Of a stretch of DNA of 64,000 bases, positions 58,496-64,000 are shown piece after piece (position 1 is the stretch's first letter; each line of letters opens with the position of its first letter). The notes below the pieces were generated by a model. It searched no databases. It was not told where the DNA came from and was given only the letters and a program-made list of their open reading frames with translations. The stretch covers positions 39,622-103,621 of the forward strand of contig JBBISA010000006.1 in NCBI GenBank assembly GCA_037441525.1, in the 5' to 3' direction. Position numbers and translations under genes: made by a program. The stretch is from SKVR01 sp037441525 (GTDB taxonomy: Bacteria > Bacteroidota > Bacteroidia > Bacteroidales > UBA7960).

Positions 58496-60748
58496 GTGTC
58501 AGATATATTAAACCCAAAATTATCGAACATTGAGATGGAAGATGAGCGTCGCGAAATTTTGCGTCGTTACCGAAGCATCCTTTCTGTAGTGCGGCCCGCC
58601 ACACAGGTAGCCGATCGTAAACGTATCCGCGACGCTTTTAATTTTGCCCTTCAGGCACACCGCGAACACCGGCGCAAAAGTGGCGAACCATACATTTATC
58701 ACCCAATAGCTGTTGCCCAGATTTGTGTAGATGAAATCGGTCTTGGAACCACCAGTGTTATATGTTCCCTTCTCCACGATGTAGTTGAAGATACCGACTA
58801 TACCCTGGCTGATATTACTGAATATTTCGGAGAAGAAGTAGCCCGAATCATCGACGGGCTCACCAAGATATCAGGCATTTTTGAACAAACCGACTCCCTG
58901 CAGGCCGAGAATTTCCGCAAAATGCTCCTTACGCTTTCCGACGATGTAAGGGTAATTCTTATTAAACTCGCTGACCGGCTCCACAATATGCGCACACTTG
59001 ATGCGCTCCCGGCCAAGAAACAACTCAAAATTGCCAACGAAACTCTCTATCTTTTTGCGCCACTTGCTCACCGGCTCGGATTTCATGCAATTAAAAGCGA
59101 GCTGGAAGACCTTGCCCTGAAATATACCGACCCCGATATTTTTAACTCTATATCACGTAAAATTGAAGAATCAGAGGAAGAAAGGAACAGGTTCATTGAA
59201 AGTTTTGTGCAGCCCATTCATAAAGCTTTACAGGAGCAAAGCATGAACTTTAAAATCCTTAGCCGCACAAAATCCATCAGCTCAATCTGGGGTAAAATGC
59301 AAAAGCAGGAAATTCCCTTCGAAGAGGTTTATGATGTATTTGCCATCAGGATAATTATTGATACTCCTGAAGACCGCGAAAAGGCCGATTGCTGGAGAGC
59401 TTACTCTATTGTAACCGATGTTTACCGGCCCAATCCCGACCGACTCCGCGACTGGATTTCTACCCCTAAGGCCAACGGTTACGAATCGCTGCATACCACG
59501 GTTATGAGTAAGCAGGGCAAATGGGTTGAAGTGCAGATTAGAACCCGTCGTATGGACGATGTGGCCGAAAAGGGGTATGCGGCTCACTGGAAATACAAAG
59601 AGTCGAAATCCACCGAAAGCAGTATTGATAAGTGGCTTAACCGAATCCGCGAAATACTGAAAACATCTGAAAAAGATGCACTTGATTTTATCGACGATTT
59701 TAAACTTAACCTGTTTTCTGACGAAATTTTTGTTTTTACCCCCAAAGGCGAATTGCGTACATTGCCCATGGGTTCTACAGCATTGGATTTTGCTTACAGT
59801 ATCCATAGCAAAGTGGGCGACCAGTGCCTTGGCGCCAAATTGAACCATAAACTGGTGCCGCTCAATCAGCCATTGAAAAGCGGAGACCAGATTGAAATCA
59901 TTACCTCTGGTAAACAAAAACCAAAAACCGACTGGCTAAATTATGTTACAACGGCCCGGGCAAAGGGAAAAATTAAAGCTTCACTAAAAGAAGAAAAGAA
60001 AAAGATTGCCGAAGACGGAAAAGAAAAACTCGACCGTAAGCTTAAGCAGCTCAAAATCGATAATACCCAGGAAAACATCCAGAAGCTTTTAAACTACTTC
60101 AAAATACAATCACCCTTAGACCTGTATTACGAATTTGCCATTGACAAGCTCGATATAAAAGACCTCAAAGCTTACCTTGCCGAGCAGGAAAAGGGTGGTT
60201 TGCTCAGTTACCTGCGCAACCCATTTTCAAAAACCAGGGTTTCCAATTTCGATAAGGAACAAATTGACCCCATAAGGCAAAAACTCAAGGAAAAACCTGA
60301 TACTTTGCTTATTGGTGACAGCATGGAGGCACTGGACTACACACTTTCACCCTGTTGTAATCCCATTCCTGGCGACGATGTGTTTGGCTTTGTCACCATC
60401 AACGACGGGATAAAAATTCACCGTAATAACTGCCCCAACGCGGTGCAGCTCATGTCGAAGTTTGCATACCGTATTGTTAAGGCTAAATGGTATACCGGCA
60501 AATCCATTGCTTTTCTCAGTGGTATTACCATTAGGGGAATTGATGACATGGGGATTTTAAATAACCTTACAAATCTTATCTCCAGCGAGTATAACTGCAA
60601 TATCAGGTCAATAAACATCGATAGTAATGCCGGCACCTTCGAAGGTACCGTTATGTTGTATGTAAACGATACTCAGCATCTCAATAACCTTATCAGCAAA
60701 ATAAAAAAGATAAAAGGGGTAAAACAGGTTTCCCGTATCGGGAAATAA
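58496..60748 (+). CDS. Bifunctional (p)ppGpp synthetase/hydrolase (RelA/SpoT)
   Basis: 750 residues with the full Rel order: HD hydrolase domain (YIYHPIAVAQI, LLHDVVEDTDY, KLADRLHNMRTL), synthetase domain (RTKSISSIWGKM, EVYDVFAIRIII, NGYESLHTTV, EVQIRT), TGS domain (VFTPKGELRTLPMGSTALDF), a helical/zinc-finger part with SPCCNPIPGDDVFGF, and a C-terminal ACT domain. Intact HDxxED and synthetase motifs suggest both activities. The start is GTG at 58496; an ATG at 58535 is an alternative. It is the stringent-response enzyme of this genome, next to the polyphosphate operon. Confidence 0.95.
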   Translation: MSDILNPKLSNIEMEDERREILRRYRSILSVVRPATQVADRKRIRDAFNFALQAHREHRRKSGEPYIYHPIAVAQICVDEIGLGTTSVICSLLHDVVEDTDYTLADITEYFGEEVARIIDGLTKISGIFEQTDSLQAENFRKMLLTLSDDVRVILIKLADRLHNMRTLDALPAKKQLKIANETLYLFAPLAHRLGFHAIKSELEDLALKYTDPDIFNSISRKIEESEEERNRFIESFVQPIHKALQEQSMNFKILSRTKSISSIWGKMQKQEIPFEEVYDVFAIRIIIDTPEDREKADCWRAYSIVTDVYRPNPDRLRDWISTPKANGYESLHTTVMSKQGKWVEVQIRTRRMDDVAEKGYAAHWKYKESKSTESSIDKWLNRIREILKTSEKDALDFIDDFKLNLFSDEIFVFTPKGELRTLPMGSTALDFAYSIHSKVGDQCLGAKLNHKLVPLNQPLKSGDQIEIITSGKQKPKTDWLNYVTTARAKGKIKASLKEEKKKIAEDGKEKLDRKLKQLKIDNTQENIQKLLNYFKIQSPLDLYYEFAIDKLDIKDLKAYLAEQEKGGLLSYLRNPFSKTRVSNFDKEQIDPIRQKLKEKPDTLLIGDSMEALDYTLSPCCNPIPGDDVFGFVTINDGIKIHRNNCPNAVQLMSKFAYRIVKAKWYTGKSIAFLSGITIRGIDDMGILNNLTNLISSEYNCNIRSINIDSNAGTFEGTVMLYVNDTQHLNNLISKIKKIKGVKQVSRIGK

Positions 60749-60843
60749 TTCTCCATTCACTTTTCCGAGGGAATATTCTGTGGTACAATTATATTTTTTT
60801 AGTATTTGTAATTAACTTTATATCAAAAGGTTAAATTAATTAT

Positions 60844-60858
60844 TTATAATCATTACAA
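60844..60858. promoter_or_regulatory. PerR-box-like palindrome
   Basis: TTATAATCATTACAA matches the PerR consensus TTATAATnATTATAA at all fixed positions but one. It lies just upstream of a near-consensus -7 box (TACCTTTA, 60876-60883), where a repressor would cover the -33 region of the Fur-family gene. The site is read from sequence; binding is inferred. Confidence 0.55.
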
Positions 60859-61008
60859 ATAAAGAAAAGTTTTTTTACCTTTACACCTGCAACCCCTTAG
60901 ATGTCTTTTACATAGCGGTTTTGCAACAACTATTGGCACAACAAGCACTACCATAAGGCGTGTAAAGGCAACAGAAGGGAGAGAGCCTGAAAAGATTCCT
61001 CATTACCT

Positions 61009-61479
61009 ATGAAAGAAACCAAACACCATCAGGATATTTACGAGAAGGTCAAAAGTATTTTCGCATCCTATCTTGAAAGCAATAAGCATCGCAAAACCCC
61101 CGAACGATTTTCAATTCTGAAAGAAATTTACCTTACCGATGGGCATTTCGACGTTGAATCGCTCTATATTCAGATGAAGAACAACAAATACCGGGTAAGC
61201 CGGGCTACCATTTATAATACAGTTGAACTGCTGCAATATTGCAACCTTGTAACCAAGCATCAGTTTGGAAAAAATGTGGCTCAGTATGAAAAAGCATATA
61301 AATACAGGCAGCACGACCATGTAGTTTGCAACAATTGCGGGAGAGTACTCGAGTTTTGCGACCCAAGGCTGCTTGAAATACAAAACTCCATTGAAAAATT
61401 ATTCGAATTTAATATCAGTAACAGGTCGCTTTCGTTTTACGGTTATTGTAATGATTGCAAATCTAAAACTGATGAATAA
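61009..61479 (+). CDS. Fur/PerR-family metal-dependent repressor
   Basis: 156 residues. N-terminal winged helix (TPERFSILKEIY, YRVSRATIYNTVELL) and C-terminal dimerisation domain with the metal-binding run RQHDHVVCNNCGRVLEFCD and a second pair CNDC, giving a four-Cys structural zinc site. Conserved His and Asp in DGHFDVESLY and QHDH could form the sensing site. The sequence alone does not decide between Fur, Zur and PerR; the PerR-like box upstream and the rubrerythrin gene nearby favour PerR. Confidence 0.9.
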   Translation: MKETKHHQDIYEKVKSIFASYLESNKHRKTPERFSILKEIYLTDGHFDVESLYIQMKNNKYRVSRATIYNTVELLQYCNLVTKHQFGKNVAQYEKAYKYRQHDHVVCNNCGRVLEFCDPRLLEIQNSIEKLFEFNISNRSLSFYGYCNDCKSKTDE

Positions 61480-61531
61480 ATTTACCGATAAATCACGGTA
61501 ATTAATTCGCCTTGATTTAATAAAAAAACCC

Positions 61532-61539
61532 TACTTTTG
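61532..61539 (+). promoter_or_regulatory. -7 box upstream of purA
   Basis: TACTTTTG with CTTG (61511-61514) 17 nt before it, a near match to the two-element promoter. The expected start is about 61546, directly before a terminator-like hairpin. Confidence 0.55.
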
Positions 61540-61551
61540 TTGAAGTGTTCC

Positions 61552-61574
61552 GAGCCGGTTTAGCGGCTTTTTTT
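61552..61574 (+). terminator. Terminator-like hairpin in the purA leader
   Basis: GAGCCG, a 6-nt loop, CGGCTT and a run of seven T. It is either the terminator of the Fur-family gene (73 nt after its stop) or an attenuator in the purA leader. Confidence 0.6.
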
Positions 61575-61686
61575 ATGTTCAGTGCCCGGCAATGAGGTTT
61601 GGCAATAGTTTGATTGTCAGGTTTTTGTTTGAAAAGAACATACCAGAATGATAATAGCTTCTCCCAGGGCAAATTGATTAAAAAAA

Positions 61687-62988
61687 ATGACTATGAAAAG
61701 CAAAGTTGACGTCCTGTTAGGTTTACAGTGGGGCGATGAAGGTAAAGGGAAAATTGTTGATTTTCTTACTCCAAAATATTCATTAATTACACGTTTCCAG
61801 GGAGGCCCCAATGCAGGTCATACCCTTGAGTTTGAAGGTAAAAAGTATGTATTGCATACCATCCCTTCTGGTATTTTTCATGAAAACTGCATCAACCTGG
61901 TAGGCAATGGTGTTGTGCTCGATCCACGCATTTTCAGGCGCGAACTTGCTTCTACCCATATCCCGTTTGATATTCTATGCCAACGGCTTTATATTTCCAA
62001 AAAAGCGCATTTGATATTACCTTCGCACAAACTGCTCGATGCAGCCCTGGAGCACTCAAAAGGTGCTGCCAAAATTGGCAGTACCCTCAAAGGAATTGGC
62101 CCGGCATACACCGACAAAGTTGCACGAACCGGACTTCGCATCGGTACAATTCTTCAAAATGATTTTCAGGGAAAATATGAGCGATTAAAGATGCATCATA
62201 TACTTATTGCCAGAGCACTCGGTTTTCATGATACCTCTTTTCAGCCCGACGGAGTTAGTTTTGGGCAATACGAAAAAGAGTGGTTTGAAGGGTTGGAAAT
62301 TATTCAGAAATTGCCACTTGTCGATTCAGAATTTTACGTAAACCAGCAGATCGGCAAAGGTACAACCATTCTTGCTGAGGGGGCTCAAGGCTCACTCCTC
62401 GATATCGATTTTGGTTCGTACCCATTTGTTACATCATCAAATACCATTGCCGCCGGAGCATGCACCGGACTGGGTATTGCCCCTTCCTCAACCGGCCAGG
62501 TTTACGGTATTTTCAAAGCATATTGCACCCGGGTGGGCAGTGGTCCTTTTCCCACAGAACTGATTGATAAGATCGGAGAGAATATGAGGATTGAAGGAAA
62601 TGAGTTCGGTTCTACCACCGGCAGGGCACGTCGGTGCGGATGGCTCGACCTGCCTGCACTTAAATATACCATAATGCTCAATGGCGTTACCAAACTTATA
62701 ATGACAAAGGCCGATGTGCTCAGCATATTCGATAAAATTGAAGTATGCGTAGGATACAAATACCATGGTCAGGAAATAGATTACCTGCCTTTCGATTACG
62801 ATACCAGCCATCTTACTCCGGTATACAAAACCCTTGATGGTTGGAAAACTGATCTTCGCACTTTTTCGACCTATGAAAATCTTCCGATAGCCTTAAGAAA
62901 ATACGTTGAAATGGTTGAAGAGTATGTTGATGTGCCCGTTTATATTGTTTCTACCGGCCCCGACCGTTCGCAAACCATTGTACGATAG
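61687..62988 (+). CDS. purA: Adenylosuccinate synthetase
   Basis: 433-residue GTP-dependent enzyme that joins IMP and aspartate, the first step from IMP to AMP. It starts with the P-loop-like LGLQWGDEGKGKIVD, has GGPNAGHT, NGVVLDPRIF, the GIGPAYTDK segment, and FGSTTGRARRCGWLD near the C-terminus. ATG 61687 is used; an in-frame ATG two codons later is equally possible. PurA-type enzymes are known ppGpp targets, of interest with the RelA/SpoT gene close by. Confidence 0.97.
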   Translation: MTMKSKVDVLLGLQWGDEGKGKIVDFLTPKYSLITRFQGGPNAGHTLEFEGKKYVLHTIPSGIFHENCINLVGNGVVLDPRIFRRELASTHIPFDILCQRLYISKKAHLILPSHKLLDAALEHSKGAAKIGSTLKGIGPAYTDKVARTGLRIGTILQNDFQGKYERLKMHHILIARALGFHDTSFQPDGVSFGQYEKEWFEGLEIIQKLPLVDSEFYVNQQIGKGTTILAEGAQGSLLDIDFGSYPFVTSSNTIAAGACTGLGIAPSSTGQVYGIFKAYCTRVGSGPFPTELIDKIGENMRIEGNEFGSTTGRARRCGWLDLPALKYTIMLNGVTKLIMTKADVLSIFDKIEVCVGYKYHGQEIDYLPFDYDTSHLTPVYKTLDGWKTDLRTFSTYENLPIALRKYVEMVEEYVDVPVYIVSTGPDRSQTIVR

Positions 62989-63112
62989 ACTGTTGAAGCT
63001 GTCCGTTTTCCCTTCTGAGAACACCTTCCCGATTTTTATTTGAACTGATTCTAAATTGCGCTGATTGAGCTATTTATGCGTTTCGATTCTTCATTACCCA
63101 ATAAAAAAACTG

Positions 63113-63120
63113 TATTTTTG
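63113..63120 (+). promoter_or_regulatory. -7 box for the rubrerythrin gene
   Basis: TATTTTTG fits TAnnTTTG and lies 59 nt before the ATG at 63180. No PerR-like palindrome is seen around it. Confidence 0.5.
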
Positions 63121-63179
63121 AATCCCCAAACCGGGATAGAAAGCATCTTATTACACAACTCTAAATACAGTAATTGATT

Positions 63180-63758
63180 ATGGAAAAAAGCATTAAAGGA
63201 ACAAGAACAGAACAGAATCTTTTGAAGGCATTCGCAGGCGAATCGCAGGCTGCACGCCGCTATGAAATGTATGCGAAAATTGCCAAGCAAGAGGGGTATG
63301 AGCAAATTGCGGGTTATTTTCTCGAAACTGCCGACCAGGAAAAAATGCATGCCAAGACATTTTATGAGTATCTGGAAGGTGGAATGGTTGAAATTACAGC
63401 CACATACCCGGCCGGATTATTGGACACCACCGCAGTAAATCTGAAAAAGGCCGCTGCAGGCGAGAATGAAGAATGGGAAATCCTCTATCCTGAGTTTGCC
63501 CGTATTGCCGAAGAAGAAGGTTTTAAAAGAATTGCCACGACCTTTAAACTGGTAGCCGAAGCCGAAAAGAACCACGAAGAAAGGTATCTGAAACTAATGA
63601 AAAGGGTAGAAGATGGTTCGGTATTCGAACGTCCGGCCAAAACAAAATGGTATTGTCGCAAGTGCGGTTATATTTATGAAGGAGAGAAGGCCCTGAAGAA
63701 TTGCCCCGCCTGCCGACATGCACAAGCCTATTTTGAAGAGTGGAAGGAAAACTACTAA
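63180..63758 (+). CDS. rbr: Rubrerythrin
   Basis: 192 residues. The N-terminal four-helix ferritin-like domain carries the diiron Glu/His ligands (FAGESQAARRYEMYA, ETADQEKMHAK, AEAEKNHEERY). The C-terminal rubredoxin-like domain has CRKCGYIYEG and CPACRHAQAYFEEW. Rubrerythrins reduce hydrogen peroxide in anaerobes and microaerophiles. The start is the ATG at 63180; a TTG six bases earlier is less likely. The gene stands alone with its own promoter-like box and terminator. Confidence 0.96.
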   Translation: MEKSIKGTRTEQNLLKAFAGESQAARRYEMYAKIAKQEGYEQIAGYFLETADQEKMHAKTFYEYLEGGMVEITATYPAGLLDTTAVNLKKAAAGENEEWEILYPEFARIAEEEGFKRIATTFKLVAEAEKNHEERYLKLMKRVEDGSVFERPAKTKWYCRKCGYIYEGEKALKNCPACRHAQAYFEEWKENY

Positions 63759-63784
63759 CTGGTTAGTAATTGATTGTAAACCAA

Positions 63785-63826
63785 ACGGGTTGCCTTATGT
63801 TTATAGGGCAACCCGTATTTTTTTTT
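63785..63826 (+). terminator. Terminator after rubrerythrin
   Basis: ACGGGTTGCC (63785-63794) and GGCAACCCGT (63807-63816) with a T run after it. Confidence 0.92.
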
Positions 63827-63848
63827 AAGGCAATGTGTTGAAATCTGA

Positions 63849-63949
63849 TTACTCGAGCTGAAAAGCAATACCCACAGCTCCCAGGCCTGCACTTATGGCC
63901 AAAACCGGCGATATTTCCATCACATAGCGCGGTTTGAGCCCAGTATGGT
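63849..63949 (-). pseudogene. C-terminal tail of a gene interrupted by an insertion sequence
   Basis: The - strand has an open frame ending at TAA (63849-63851) and reading ...KPRYVMEISPVLAISAGLG and then AVGIAFQLE. The hydrophobic alanine/glycine-rich end looks like real coding sequence, but about 33 residues are too few to name a family. The frame runs into the IS-like repeats at 63950, so the gene is probably cut there and non-functional unless the element supplies a new start. Confidence 0.5.
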
Positions 63950-64000
63950 TATTCCGGTGATACTGACCCCCTAATCCGGTCATATTGACCCCCCTGATGT
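63950..64000. mobile_element. Terminus of an IS21-family-like insertion sequence (partial)
   Basis: Two tandem 22-nt units, 63950-63971 and 63972-63993, agree at 19 of 22 positions with the pattern TAnTCCGGTnATAnTGACCCCC. Tandem repeats of this kind, with GGTCA/TGACC cores, are typical of IS21-family ends. The transposase (istA) and helper ATPase (istB) genes would lie beyond the window, so the family call rests on the repeats alone. Confidence 0.65.

Noticed and set aside
59282..59917. 211-codon - strand open frame inside the RelA/SpoT gene
   Set aside because: It lies fully opposite the conserved synthetase and TGS domains and has no family or start signal.
1..64000. tRNA, rRNA or CRISPR features
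   Set aside because: Intergenic regions were read for cloverleaf-like T-arm sequences and regularly spaced repeats; none were found. The repeated pattern at 34000-36600 is PKD coding repeats, not a CRISPR array.

Overview
The window is a chromosomal segment of a Bacteroidota bacterium, probably class Bacteroidia. Several things point there. The division and cell-wall cluster has the Bacteroidota gene order with an FtsA-FtsZ end. Both classes of type IX secretion (T9SS) sorting domain are present, together with a PorP/SprF protein. There is a TonB receptor with a carboxypeptidase-like N-terminal domain. Many intergenic regions hold the TAnnTTTG -7 promoter box, and Shine-Dalgarno sequences are scarce. 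MurE carries a DNPR motif, so the peptidoglycan is predicted to contain meso-diaminopimelate. A 2-oxoglutarate dehydrogenase (sucAB) next to rubrerythrin and a Fur/PerR regulator suggests an organism that meets oxygen.

Layout. 1-15075: dcw cluster on the + strand, mraZ(partial)-rsmH-ftsL-ftsI-murE-mraY-murD-ftsW-murG-murC-ftsQ-ftsA-ftsZ, closed by a strong terminator. 15206-16961: a YqeY-like gene and two small exported proteins (MORN repeats; a lipoprotein). 17065-22223: a divergent pair, a beta-helix-like surface lipoprotein and a TonB-dependent receptor. 22603-27519: an AT-rich stretch with a TPR protein, a GT-B glycosyltransferase and an asparagine-synthase-type amidotransferase, separated by long empty regions. 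27711-31105: two different MGDG-synthase-like glycosyltransferases followed by a calcineurin-type phosphoesterase, a likely uncharacterised glycolipid cassette. 31381-43201: T9SS cargo and partner genes on the - strand: PorP/SprF, a giant PKD-repeat adhesin split by one in-frame TAA, and a 1494-residue trypsin-like protease with a type A sorting domain. 43431-54285: central metabolism and envelope genes (sucA, sucB, queuosine-precursor transporter, gamma carbonic anhydrase, DUF2892, OmpH/Skp, S9 peptidase, glyA). 54685-63758: histidine phosphatase, ppk1, ppx, RelA/SpoT, Fur/PerR, purA and rubrerythrin, a stress and nucleotide-signalling neighbourhood. 63849-64000: the tail of a gene cut by the end of what looks like an IS21-family element.

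How the genes work together. The dcw genes make lipid-linked peptidoglycan precursor (MurE, MurD, MurC, MraY, MurG) and build the septal machine (FtsZ, FtsA, FtsQ, FtsL, FtsW, FtsI); murF, murB and ddl are not in the window. The T9SS genes would put an adhesin and a protease on the surface. PPK1/PPX control polyphosphate and the RelA/SpoT enzyme controls (p)ppGpp, a known inhibitor of PurA-type enzymes, whose gene lies two genes downstream.

The strongest leads for follow-up are the single in-frame stop that separates the adhesin from its T9SS sorting domain, the twin MGDG-synthase-like cassette, the receptor/beta-helix lipoprotein pair, a PerR-box-like site before the Fur-family gene, and the IS21-like terminus. 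No rRNA, tRNA, CRISPR array or prophage was seen.
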